Source of the DNA: Jatrophihabitans sp.
GTDB lineage: Bacteria; Actinomycetota; Actinomycetes; Mycobacteriales; Jatrophihabitantaceae
Length of the DNA: 44,074 bases
NCBI GenBank assembly: GCA_025927835.1
Contig: JAICKR010000005.1
Span: 1 to 44,074 of the forward strand
Direction: 5' to 3'
Position numbers and translations under genes: made by a program. The notes beneath the pieces are model-generated. The model made no database searches and was not told the origin of the DNA. It saw only the letters and a list, made by a program, of their open reading frames with translations. Positions 7,077 through 15,491 of this stretch are shown here, piece by piece; position 1 is the stretch's first letter, and every line of letters starts with the position of its first letter.

Positions 7077-10000
7077 GTGGCGGAGGGAGCCCGACAGGTC
7101 GGCACCCGCTCAGTGCTGTTCACCGACCTCGTCGGATCCACGGAACTGCGCGTCCGGCTCGGCGAGGACGTCGCGGACGAGCTCCGCCGCGCGCACGACC
7201 TGATGATCACCGAGGCCGTCGAGGCGCACCGCGGCACCGTGGTGAAGGGACTCGGTGACGGCGTACTCGCCACCTTCGAGTCGGCGGCCGACGCGGTCGC
7301 CGGGTCCGTCGCGGTGCAGCAGGCTGTGGACTCCTTCGGCCGGCACCACCCCGACCGCGCGTTCGCGGTGCGGGTCGGCATCTCGATCGGCGACGTCTCG
7401 GCCGAGCAGGGCGACGTGTTCGGCGTGCCGGTGATCGAGGCATCACGGCTCTGCGCGACCGCGGGCGGCGGCGAGATCCTCGTCGCCGACCTGGTGCGAG
7501 CCCTCGCCCGCGGTCGGGCGAGGACAGTGTTCGAGCCGATGGGCGAGCTCGACCTGAAGGGGCTGCAGGAGCCACTTGCCGCGTGTCGGGTGGTGTGGGA
7601 GCCCGTCGTCGAACGCGCCGCCGACGCAGCGGACGAGCCGGTGCCGCTGCCCGCGGCGTTAGGCGGGTCGGCGACGAGCTACGTAGGGCGCGACGAGCTG
7701 TGCGAGCGATTGCGCACCGAGTGGGCGGCCGCGCGCGGCGGGTCGTGCCGCACGATCCTGCTCGCAGGTGAGCCGGGCGTCGGCAAGACGCGCACCGCGG
7801 GCGAGATCGCCCGGCAGGCGTACGCCGACGGTGGGCTCGTCCTCTACGGCCGCTGCGACGAGGACCTCGACGTCCCGTACCAGACCTTCGTCGAGGCGCT
7901 GGGTCACTACGCGCGGCACGCCGCGGCGCCCGTCCTGGGCAGGCTGCCCGGCGAGCTGGCCCGGCTGGTGCCTGACCTCGGCACGCACGTCGGCACGCTG
8001 CCGGCCGCGGTCACGTCCGATCCCGCGTCCGAGGAGTACCGGCTGTTCGAGGCCACCGCGTCGTGGCTGATCGAGGCCGCGCGTGACGCCGGCGGGCTGG
8101 TGCTGGTGCTCGACGACCTGCACTGGGCGACGAAGCCGACGCTGCAGCTGATGCTGCACGTGGTGCGCGCCGCGGCGGACGAGCGTGCGCCGATGCTGAT
8201 GATCGCGACGTATCGCGACACCGACGTCGACCGCACCCATCCACTCGCGTCGGTCCTCGCCGACCTGCGCCGGCTGCCCGGCGTCGACCGGCTGGCCGTC
8301 GAGAACCTGAACCTGGACGAGGTACTCCAGCTCATCGAGGCCGCGGCGAGCCTCGAACTCGACGAGGAGATCCGGCTGCTCGCCACGGTCATGTACGGCG
8401 AGACGGAAGGCAACCCGTTCTTCGTCGGCGAGGTGCTGCGCCACCTCGTCGAGACCGGGGCGGTGCGCCGCGACGCCGAGAGGTGGGTGCTGGCCGCACC
8501 CGAACGCATCACGATCCCCGAGGGCGTACGAGACGTCGTCGGACGCCGGCTCAACCGGCTGCCCGTGGTCGCCAACGACGTGCTGTCCGTCGCTTCCGTG
8601 CTCGGCCGCGACTTCGACGTCGATCTCCTGCTCGGCGTCAGTGACGCCACCGAGAACGACGCGCTCGACGCGCTCGATCAGGCGATGCGCGCGCGGCTCG
8701 TCGAGGAGACGGGGGTCGACCACTACCGGTTCGCCCACGCACTCGTGCGCACCACGCTCTACGACGAACTGTCCGCCACCCGCCGCCGGCGGCTGCACCG
8801 CCGCGTCGCGGACGTCCTCGAGAAGCTGCATCCCGACGACGTGCGCGCACTCGCGCACCACTGCACCGAGGCCGGACCGGACGGCGGCGACATCAGCAGG
8901 GCGCTGCGCTACACCCTCGCCGCCGCCGAGCAGTCGCTCGCGGCGCGCGCGTTCGGTGACGCGGAGGCGGGATTCCGCAGCGCGCTGGAACTGCTCGATG
9001 ACGGCGGGCACGACGGTGCGCCCGAACGCGCGGCCGCGCTGTGCGGCCTCGGCGAGGCGCAGCGCGACCAGGGCATCAGCGAGTTCCGCGAGACGCTCCT
9101 GGAGGCCGGGCGCGAGGCGCTCGCGGCCGGGAGCGTGCCGCTGCTGCAGCGTGCCGTGCTCGCCAACACGCGCGGCTTCGCCAGCATCATCGGCGGCATC
9201 GACCCCGAACGGATCGACCTGCTCGCGCGAGCCCTCGAGCTGACCGACCCCGAGCCCAGCGCGATGCGCGCACTGCTGCTGGCGCATCTCTCCTCCGAGG
9301 AGACGTTCGGCGCGAACAAGCAGCGCATGCTTCAATTCGCGGACGAGGCCGCGGCGATGGCCCGGGGCCTGGCCGACCCGGCGCTGCTCGCCCGGGTGTT
9401 CGTCATGACGAGCTATGCCTACGTCAACGGGCCGCGTTACGAGGAGGCGTTGCCCCGCTCGGCCGAGACCGTCGAGCTGGCCGACGGCACCGGCGACCCG
9501 ACGCTGCGCGCGCTCGGGCGGCTCTTCCGGTCCGGCTCGCTCCTCACCATCGGCGAGTTCGGTGCCGCGCAGGAAATTCTGCGCGCCGGCACGGCCATCG
9601 CGGACTCGGAGGGCGCGCCGCTCACGCAGTGGGCCTTGCACAGCAACGCCGTGCGGATAGCAGAGCTGGCCGGCCGCCTCGACGAGGCCGACGCGTTGAA
9701 CAACGCCGCACTCGACGAGGCCAACGCACTCGGCCAGTCGGACGGTGCCGAATGGTGGGCGGCCACTTACACCGGATTGCAATGGCTTCGCGGCAACGCC
9801 GGCGCGCTTGCCGACGCTGCCGAGGAATTCGCGTTGCGCTACCCGTTGAACCCTGCCTGGCGTGCCGTGCAGTCCTGGCTGCTCAGCGATGCGGGGCGGC
9901 ACACCGAAGCGCGCGCCGTGCTGGCCGAGCACCGCCTGGACCCCGTCGACCTGCTGGCCGAGCCGTTCCCGTTCATGGCCACGACGCACGTTGCCTTCGC

Positions 10001-10373
10001 CGGCTGGACCTTGCAGGACACCCAGCTCGCTGCACGGGCGATCGAGGCGCTCGAGCCCTACCGCGGCTGCTGGGCGCACTACTTCCTGTTCATCATGGGT
10101 CCGGTGACCTGGCCGCTCGGACTGTCCTACGCGGTAACCGGCCAGCTCGATCTCGGGGTCGAACTGCTCGACGAGGCGCTGACCAGTGCGCGGGCGAACG
10201 GATTCGCGGCACACGCCGCGTTGATGGCGCTCGATCTCGCGATCGTCCTGGTGCGCCGCGGCACCGAGGGTGACCACGAGCGCGCGCGGGAGCTGCTCGC
10301 GCAGGCCCGCGCGGCGGCGGAGCAGGTCGGCGCGCCGGGCGTCGTCACACGCGTCGAGGCCGTCGCGATCTGA
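7077..10373 (+). CDS. Class III cyclase-domain / AAA ATPase / TPR regulator
   Basis: This is a 1098-residue cytoplasmic signalling protein. Residues 1-175 form a class III nucleotide cyclase domain with metal-ligand candidates D17 (LFTDLVGST) and D61 (GDG). The position of the transition-state asparagine is I120, although R124 remains, so catalysis is doubtful. Residues 195-600 are an AAA_16/STAND-type ATPase with Walker A GEPGVGKT (231-238) and Walker B LVLVLDD (341-347). The rest is helical TPR-like repeats ending without a LuxR helix-turn-helix. The GTG at 7077 begins just before the conserved domain; a GTG at 7047 is an alternative. It probably senses a ligand or partner through the TPR region. 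Confidence 0.85.
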   Translation: MAEGARQVGTRSVLFTDLVGSTELRVRLGEDVADELRRAHDLMITEAVEAHRGTVVKGLGDGVLATFESAADAVAGSVAVQQAVDSFGRHHPDRAFAVRVGISIGDVSAEQGDVFGVPVIEASRLCATAGGGEILVADLVRALARGRARTVFEPMGELDLKGLQEPLAACRVVWEPVVERAADAADEPVPLPAALGGSATSYVGRDELCERLRTEWAAARGGSCRTILLAGEPGVGKTRTAGEIARQAYADGGLVLYGRCDEDLDVPYQTFVEALGHYARHAAAPVLGRLPGELARLVPDLGTHVGTLPAAVTSDPASEEYRLFEATASWLIEAARDAGGLVLVLDDLHWATKPTLQLMLHVVRAAADERAPMLMIATYRDTDVDRTHPLASVLADLRRLPGVDRLAVENLNLDEVLQLIEAAASLELDEEIRLLATVMYGETEGNPFFVGEVLRHLVETGAVRRDAERWVLAAPERITIPEGVRDVVGRRLNRLPVVANDVLSVASVLGRDFDVDLLLGVSDATENDALDALDQAMRARLVEETGVDHYRFAHALVRTTLYDELSATRRRRLHRRVADVLEKLHPDDVRALAHHCTEAGPDGGDISRALRYTLAAAEQSLAARAFGDAEAGFRSALELLDDGGHDGAPERAAALCGLGEAQRDQGISEFRETLLEAGREALAAGSVPLLQRAVLANTRGFASIIGGIDPERIDLLARALELTDPEPSAMRALLLAHLSSEETFGANKQRMLQFADEAAAMARGLADPALLARVFVMTSYAYVNGPRYEEALPRSAETVELADGTGDPTLRALGRLFRSGSLLTIGEFGAAQEILRAGTAIADSEGAPLTQWALHSNAVRIAELAGRLDEADALNNAALDEANALGQSDGAEWWAATYTGLQWLRGNAGALADAAEEFALRYPLNPAWRAVQSWLLSDAGRHTEARAVLAEHRLDPVDLLAEPFPFMATTHVAFAGWTLQDTQLAARAIEALEPYRGCWAHYFLFIMGPVTWPLGLSYAVTGQLDLGVELLDEALTSARANGFAAHAALMALDLAIVLVRRGTEGDHERARELLAQARAAAEQVGAPGVVTRVEAVAI

Positions 10374-10431
10374 TGCCGGCTACCGGGCCGGCCGGTGCGC
10401 GGCGCGGCGCCCTGCGCTGCGTTGCGTTGCG

Positions 10432-11265
10432 CTAGAGCGTGCCGACCCAGCCGGCGGTGTCGTCCCACAGCCGGGCCGCGACCGCTGCGTCGTCCGCCTC
10501 GCTGCTCTGCCGGGTCGGCATGCAGTCGCGGTAGTAGCCGCTGGGCAGGTCATCGGCGGTGGCGCAGTGCAGCGTGGTCTGCGCGCCGTCGGCCGGCGAG
10601 AGCAGCGCGCGGCGTTCGAGCGGGGCGGCTACCCGGCGCAACGTCGTGAGTAGCCGGTGCCCCTCGAGGCCGCGGTCGGCGATGTGCGTGTACACCGACC
10701 CGGGATGCACGGCGTAGGCGCCGACGTCGTGTCGACGCGCTAGCTCGTTCGTGGCATGCACGAGTGCGAGCTTGGACAACCCGTACGCGTCCCACGAGTG
10801 GTAGGGCGTGAGCGGAGCGAACAGGAACTCGTTGCGGCCGCGCACGTGCAGCTTCGACACGACGTTGACGACGCGCGCGCCGGGGGTGGCGAGCAGCGTG
10901 GGCAGCAGCAGGTGCGTGAGCTGCATCGTGCCGAGGTAGTTCGTCCGCCAGTGGATCTCGAACCCGTCGGCGGTGAGCTGCGGCTGCTTCCACGTCGAGC
11001 GCAGATCGAGGTGGATGCCGGCGTTGTTGACGAGCACGTCGAGGCGTTCGTGCTTCGCCGCGAACCAGGCGGCGAAGGCCCGCACCGCCGCGGCGTCGGT
11101 GAGCTCGAGGCGTTGCCCGGTCGCGCCGGAGCGGCTCGTGACGACGACGTCCGCGCCCCACGCCGCGAACGCCGCGGCCGTGGCCGCACCGAGCGAGCCC
11201 GGGCTCGCGCCGGTGACGAGCACCGTCCGTCCGCCGAGGTCGACGGGGGTCGCGCGTTTCGTCAT
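10432..11265 (-). CDS. Short-chain dehydrogenase/reductase
   Basis: This 277-residue classical SDR has the NAD(P)-binding motif TGASPGSLG at 18-26, NNAG at 80-83, catalytic S137 and Y161-x-x-x-K165. It oxidises or reduces a hydroxyl/keto group with NAD(P)(H). The WGADVVVTSRSG segment after beta-2 contains an arginine, compatible with NADP(H). Its ATG overlaps the stop codon of the upstream reading frame by ATGA (11262-11265), so it was translationally coupled to the now broken DUF2236 gene. Both are read from the promoter with the KstR-like box at 11760-11773, which suggests a steroid or other lipid alcohol/ketone as substrate. Confidence 0.88.
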   Translation of the reverse strand: MTKRATPVDLGGRTVLVTGASPGSLGAATAAAFAAWGADVVVTSRSGATGQRLELTDAAAVRAFAAWFAAKHERLDVLVNNAGIHLDLRSTWKQPQLTADGFEIHWRTNYLGTMQLTHLLLPTLLATPGARVVNVVSKLHVRGRNEFLFAPLTPYHSWDAYGLSKLALVHATNELARRHDVGAYAVHPGSVYTHIADRGLEGHRLLTTLRRVAAPLERRALLSPADGAQTTLHCATADDLPSGYYRDCMPTRQSSEADDAAVAARLWDDTAGWVGTL

Positions 11266-11749
11266 CGGCGCAACTGCTCGGTCGGCTGGAACTCGGCGCG
11301 CCGCTCGCCCATCTGGTTGCGGTACCACGACTCGCGGCGGCGGCGCTGGCTGCGGTCGGCCGCGCGGTACTCGATCTCGTCGCGGACGCGCTTGCGCCAC
11401 GGCGAGCCCGGCTTGGGCGCGAACGCCGGCAGGTACGACTCCGCCGGATGAAGACGTGCATGATGCGCACCCGCATCGCGGTGGCGCGGCCCGAGCCGCC
11501 GGCGTCGAGCCCGCCCGGGTCGGACACGTCGATCCAGAACCGGACGGTCTCGAGCTGGCGGTGGTGCGCGACGAACGCCCCGGCGACCGGATCGGTGTCG
11601 TAGTAGGCCTGCGCGAAGCGGCGGACGTACTCGTCGGACGGCTGCGGGTCGAAGCGGCAGACCGTGCGCCATGCCTTGCGCGCTCGCTGGACCGCGGGCC
11701 GGCTCACCTGCTGCCAGTACCGGAATTCCGTCGGTACCTGCTCCGCCAT
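11262..11749 (-). pseudogene. Decayed DUF2236 (MpaB/latex-clearing-like) oxygenase
   Basis: From the ATG at 11749 the frame encodes about 104 residues resembling the N-terminal part of DUF2236 proteins, including the segment ETVRFWIDVSDPGGL and RATAMRVRIMHVFIRR. Near 11445 this homology stops in frame. A second frame then encodes a short tail (ESYLPAFAPKPGSPWRKRV through PTEQLRR) that ends at 11262, overlapping the SDR start by ATGA as expected for the true end of the gene. Family members run to roughly 280-400 residues with a histidine-rich haem region after the RVRLMH motif, so a large part of the middle is missing and the frame is shifted. It is probably non-functional, unless a sequencing error explains the shift. 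Confidence 0.65.
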
Positions 11750-11755
11750 GCGCTA

Positions 11756-11777
11756 AATCTAGAACGTGTCCTAGTTT
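11756..11777. promoter_or_regulatory. Overlapping divergent promoters with a KstR-like box
   Basis: TAGAACGTGTCCTA at 11760-11773 differs in one position of the second half-site from the KstR pattern TnnAACnnGTTnnA, which controls cholesterol catabolism genes in actinomycetes. TAGTTT (11772-11777) lies 7 nt before the rightward ATG at 11785. TAGATT (minus strand, 11761-11756) lies 6 nt before the leftward ATG at 11749. Both fit -10 hexamers of leaderless transcripts, and the box overlaps both, so one repressor could close both directions. The whole intergenic region is 35 bp. Confidence 0.65.
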
Positions 11778-11784
11778 GGTGCCC

Positions 11785-12906
11785 ATGGAGGACGTCCTCG
11801 TCATCGGTGCCGGACCGGGCGGCCTCGCCGCGGCGGCCGAATTGCGCCGGCACGCGATCCCGGCAGTCGTCGTCGACAAGGCGGACGCGGTCGCCAACGC
11901 GTGGCGCAACCACTACGAGCGGCTGCACCTGCACACGGTCCGCTGGACGTCGCACCTGCCCGGTTACAAGATCCCGCGCCGGTACGGGCAGTGGGTCGCC
12001 CGCGACGACGTCGTCCGCTATCTCGAGGACTACGTGCGGCACCACCGGCTGTCGGTGCGCACCGGCGTGCAGGTCGACCGGCTCGAGCGCGTCGAACGGC
12101 ACTGGGTGGCGCGCAGCCGGCAGGGCGACCTGTCCGCGCGCCGGGTCGTCGTCGCCACCGGCTACAACCACACCCCCGATGTGCCGCCGTGGCCGGGGGC
12201 GGACGGCTTCTCCGGGGAGCTGATCCACGCGGCGCAGTACCGCAACGCGGCGCCATACCGCGGCAAGGACGTGCTGGTCGTCGGCACCGGCAACACCGGA
12301 GCCGAGATCGCGGTCGACCTCGTCGAGGGCGGCGCGGCTCGCGTGCGGCTCGCGGTCCGTACCGTGCCGACGTTCGTGCGCCGGCAGGTCGGGCCGCTGC
12401 CGAACAGCGCGGTGAGCATCGTGCTGCGCCGGCTGCCGCCGCGGCTCGTGGACCGCATCGTCGACGTGTCGAGCCGGCTCAACACGCCGGACCTGAGCGC
12501 GGTCGGGCTGCCACGCCCAGGTCCCGGCGTCTACACGAAGCTGCTCGCCGACGGCGCGGTGCCGATCATCGACGTCGGCCTCATCGACGCATTGCAGGCG
12601 GGTCAGGTCGAGGTCGTCGGCGCGGTCGTCGGCTTCGACGGCGACAAGGTGCTACTCGACGGCGACACGGCGGTCGCACCCGACGCGGTGGTGGCGGCCA
12701 CCGGGTACAAGCAAGGGCTCGACGCCCTCGTCGGGCACCTCGACGTGCTCGACCATCGCGGCCGGCCGCGCGTCCATGGCGGGCACACGCACCCGAACGC
12801 GCCGGGGGTCTACTTCACGGGCTACACGAACCCGCTGTCGGGCATGTTCCGCGAGCTGCGCATCGACGCGCGCCGAATTGCGAAGGCGGTGGCCGCGGAT
12901 GGGTGA
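11785..12906 (+). CDS. Flavin-containing monooxygenase-like protein
   Basis: This 373-residue class B flavoprotein monooxygenase has FAD Rossmann motif GAGPGG at 8-13, the FMO fingerprint FSGELIHAAQY at 142-152 (FxGxxxHxxxY) and NADPH Rossmann motif GTGNTG at 167-172. ATGY motifs at 124-127 and near 310 are typical of the family. Such enzymes insert one oxygen atom next to N, S or a ketone using NADPH and O2. The start is fixed by the leaderless-type promoter 7 nt upstream. It leads a probable operon with the GMC oxidoreductase 46 bp downstream. Control by a KstR-like site suggests a steroid or fatty substrate. Confidence 0.88.
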   Translation: MEDVLVIGAGPGGLAAAAELRRHAIPAVVVDKADAVANAWRNHYERLHLHTVRWTSHLPGYKIPRRYGQWVARDDVVRYLEDYVRHHRLSVRTGVQVDRLERVERHWVARSRQGDLSARRVVVATGYNHTPDVPPWPGADGFSGELIHAAQYRNAAPYRGKDVLVVGTGNTGAEIAVDLVEGGAARVRLAVRTVPTFVRRQVGPLPNSAVSIVLRRLPPRLVDRIVDVSSRLNTPDLSAVGLPRPGPGVYTKLLADGAVPIIDVGLIDALQAGQVEVVGAVVGFDGDKVLLDGDTAVAPDAVVAATGYKQGLDALVGHLDVLDHRGRPRVHGGHTHPNAPGVYFTGYTNPLSGMFRELRIDARRIAKAVAADG

Positions 12907-12917
12907 CCTGCGTCTTA

Positions 12918-12946
12918 TTGGCCGCGTGTCAACAGTGGCCTAGGCT
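12918..12946 (+). promoter_or_regulatory. Leaderless-type promoter of the GMC oxidoreductase gene
   Basis: TTGGCC (12918-12923) and TAGGCT (12941-12946) are separated by 17 bp. The -10 element ends 6 nt before the ATG at 12953, so transcription would start at or beside the start codon. It gives the oxidase its own promoter besides read-through from the monooxygenase. Confidence 0.5.
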
Positions 12947-12952
12947 GCCCTC

Positions 12953-14653
12953 ATGCCGCAGTACGACTACGACGTCATCGTCATCGGGTCCGGATTCGGT
13001 GGCAGCGTCAGCGCGCTGCGACTCACCGAGAAGGGCTACCGCGTCGGCGTCCTCGAGGCCGGGCGGCGCTGGGAGTCCAAGGACTTCCCGAAGACGAACT
13101 GGCGGCTGCGCGACTCGATCTGGGCACCGCGGCTCGGGCTCACCGGCACCCAGCGGATCAGCCTGCTCGGCAAATGCACGCTGTTCAGCGCCGCCGGCGT
13201 GGGCGGCGGTTCGCTGATCTACGGCAACACCCTGTACGAGCCGCTGGACGATTTCTGGACCGACCCGCACTGGGCGCACATGACCGACTGGCGCGCGGAG
13301 TTGGCGCCCTACTACGACCAGGCGAAGCGGATGCTCGGCGTCGCGCCGAACCCGCGCGACACACCCGCCGACGAGGTCCTGCGTTCGGTCGCGGCCGAGT
13401 TGGGTGTTTCCGACTCGTACCACCCCACCAACGTCGGAGTGTTCTTCGGCGAACCGGGAGTCGAGGTGGACGACCCGTATTTCGGCGGTGCCGGCCCGCG
13501 GCGCACCGGCTGCATCCACTGCGCGGGCTGCTTCGTCGGCTGCCCGCACAACGCGAAGAACTCGACCCCGACGAACTACCTCTATCTCGCCGAGCAGGGC
13601 GGTGCGGTGGTGCATCCGCTGACGACCGTGACCGACGTCCGCCCGCTGCCGTCCGGTGGGTACGCGATCTCGACCGTGCGCTCCGATCGCTGGGTGCGTC
13701 GCGCGCGGCGGACGTTCACCGCCGAGCAGGTCGTGTTCTCCGCCGCCGCGCGCGGCACGCAGCAGTTGCTGCACAAGTGCCGCGCCGCGGGGTCGCTGCC
13801 CGACATCTCGCCGCGGCTCGGCGAGCTGTCGCGGACGAACTCCGAAGCCGTGTTGTCGATGTCGAGCCGGTCTCGCTTCGATTTTGCCCAGGGCGTGGCG
13901 ATCACGTCGTCCATCCACCCGGAGAAGAACACGCACATCGAGGTGTGCCGCTACGGCAAGGGGCAGAACGCCCTTTTCCCGCTGACCGCGCCGCTCGTCG
14001 ACGGCGGCCGGATGCGGTTCCTTCGCTTCGTCGCCATCTGCTTGTTCCATCCGCTGCGGTTCCTGCGCAGCCTGCGGGTGCACCGCGCGTCCGAGCGGAC
14101 GGTCATCCTGCTGGTCATGCAGTCGCTCGACAACTCGCTGACGTCGTTCGGCAAGCGCGGGTTGTTGGGCTATCGGCTGCGGACGAAGCAGGGCGAGGGG
14201 TCGCCGAACCCGGACTGGATCCCGCTGGCGCACGATGTCGCACGGCGGTATGCGAAGAAGATCGACGGCGACGCGTTCGGCATGTACGCCGACGCGTTCA
14301 ACATCCCGTCGACCGCGCACTACATCGGCGGCGCGGTGATGGGGCTGACACCGGATGAAGGTGTCATCGACCCGTACCAGCGCATGTTCGGACACCCGGG
14401 CCTGCACATCGTCGACGGATCGGCCGTCTCCGCGAACCTCGGCGTCAACCCGTCGCTCACGATCACCGCGCAGGCCGAGCGTGCGATGGCGTTCTGGCCG
14501 AACCGCGGTTCGGCTGACCCGCGTCCGCCGCTCGGCTCGGCCTACCGGCAGATCGCACCGGTCGCGCCGCAGCGCCCGGCCGTCCCCATCGCCGCGCCCG
14601 GCGCGCTGCGACTGCCCGTCATTCCCGTCGTTGCGGAGGTGTCGTCGCGATGA
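12953..14653 (+). CDS. choD: Cholesterol-oxidase-like GMC oxidoreductase
   Basis: This 566-residue GMC flavoprotein is close in length and layout to mycobacterial ChoD (about 578). It has FAD motif GSGFGG at 12-17, a GVGGGSLIYGN segment, cysteines C187, C190, C193 and C197 in CIHCAGCFVGC followed by NAKN as in ChoD-type proteins, and the C-terminal DGSAVSANLGVNPSLTI segment that carries the active-site Asn. It would oxidise a 3-beta-hydroxysteroid or similar alcohol to the ketone with FAD. Mycobacterial ChoD itself has disputed activity, so the substrate is inferred. The stop overlaps the next start by ATGA. No signal peptide is present, so the enzyme is probably cytoplasmic. Confidence 0.85.
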   Translation: MPQYDYDVIVIGSGFGGSVSALRLTEKGYRVGVLEAGRRWESKDFPKTNWRLRDSIWAPRLGLTGTQRISLLGKCTLFSAAGVGGGSLIYGNTLYEPLDDFWTDPHWAHMTDWRAELAPYYDQAKRMLGVAPNPRDTPADEVLRSVAAELGVSDSYHPTNVGVFFGEPGVEVDDPYFGGAGPRRTGCIHCAGCFVGCPHNAKNSTPTNYLYLAEQGGAVVHPLTTVTDVRPLPSGGYAISTVRSDRWVRRARRTFTAEQVVFSAAARGTQQLLHKCRAAGSLPDISPRLGELSRTNSEAVLSMSSRSRFDFAQGVAITSSIHPEKNTHIEVCRYGKGQNALFPLTAPLVDGGRMRFLRFVAICLFHPLRFLRSLRVHRASERTVILLVMQSLDNSLTSFGKRGLLGYRLRTKQGEGSPNPDWIPLAHDVARRYAKKIDGDAFGMYADAFNIPSTAHYIGGAVMGLTPDEGVIDPYQRMFGHPGLHIVDGSAVSANLGVNPSLTITAQAERAMAFWPNRGSADPRPPLGSAYRQIAPVAPQRPAVPIAAPGALRLPVIPVVAEVSSR

Positions 14654-15336
14654 AGCCTGCCGAACTGCTCGCCGTGCCCGGAGTTGCCGAGTCCGCGCTC
14701 TCGCCGGCCGCTGCTGCGTCGTTGCCGGCCTCGGCGCCCGAGGCGCCGTGGACGTGCAAGAGCGCGGGTGTCGTGTGGTGGTCGCGAGCACGCGGGGTGC
14801 GCGGTTCGTCCGCTGAATCCATCGGCGCCGGGCGCGGCAAACCCGTCGTCGCCATCGGCGGGCTGATCTCGTACGCGTCGACGCCGGTCGGCCCGTATCA
14901 CGAGGTGTTCGGCGGCATCGGCACGCGTCATGGACGCGGGGTGGAGGTGTCGATCCCGTTCATGGCGGTCGACTCCCCCGACTCGGTCGTCGGTGGCCGG
15001 CAGAACTGGTCATTGCCCAAGGTGCTCGCGTCGTTCACCGGCGAGCCCGGTGTCGACTGGGGCTTGTTCGCGTCGGGCGAGGGCTGGACGGTGCGCGTCA
15101 CGGCGCGTCCGATCGCGCCGCGGCTGCCCGCGAAGATGAAGGGGCTCGTCGTGCAGCGCTGGCCCGACGGCTCGGTGCGGACCGCGATGCTGACCGGACG
15201 TGGGCGGTCGCGGCTCGCGATCGTGAACGTGGAGGTCACCTCGTCCGTCGGGGATCTTGCTTCGTGGTTGCGGCCCGGCAAGCATCTCGGCGTGATCACC
15301 TCGGACGTCGAGTTCACGCTGCCGACGATGAGCTGA
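14650..15336 (+). CDS. Acetoacetate-decarboxylase-fold protein
   Basis: This 228-residue member of the acetoacetate decarboxylase superfamily has the segments YASTPVGPYHEVFGGIG (75-91) and IPFMAVDSPDSVVGGRQNW (102-120), the latter followed by SLPK. K124 corresponds in position to the Schiff-base lysine region of the family. Homologues use the fold for decarboxylation, aldol or hydration chemistry on keto acids, so the name does not fix the reaction. ATGA overlap (14650-14653) with the GMC oxidase shows translational coupling, so it probably acts on the same ketone-bearing substrate. A possible acyl-binding or isomerase role cannot be excluded. Confidence 0.75.
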   Translation: MKPAELLAVPGVAESALSPAAAASLPASAPEAPWTCKSAGVVWWSRARGVRGSSAESIGAGRGKPVVAIGGLISYASTPVGPYHEVFGGIGTRHGRGVEVSIPFMAVDSPDSVVGGRQNWSLPKVLASFTGEPGVDWGLFASGEGWTVRVTARPIAPRLPAKMKGLVVQRWPDGSVRTAMLTGRGRSRLAIVNVEVTSSVGDLASWLRPGKHLGVITSDVEFTLPTMS

Positions 15337-15491
15337 CGGCGGCTCCCACGCCGCATCGGGTGATGAGCGCGGTTGCGGCGAGGCGTCGCCCACTGCTGGG
15401 ATGAATCGATGATCGATCGGTCGCACGACGCCGACGAGGGCGGCGGCTTGCCCCAGCCTGCCGCAGCATATGTCCGCGGCGTCCCCCAGGC

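Noticed and set aside
7659-10277. Very long antisense open frame opposite the cyclase-ATPase gene
   Set aside because: Its product is low-complexity Arg/Gly/Val with no domain, while the plus strand has clear Walker and cyclase motifs.
10374-10431. GC-rich repeats between the convergent genes as a regulatory array
   Set aside because: It is 58 bp of simple TGCG-rich sequence; a bidirectional terminator is possible but I see no clean stem.
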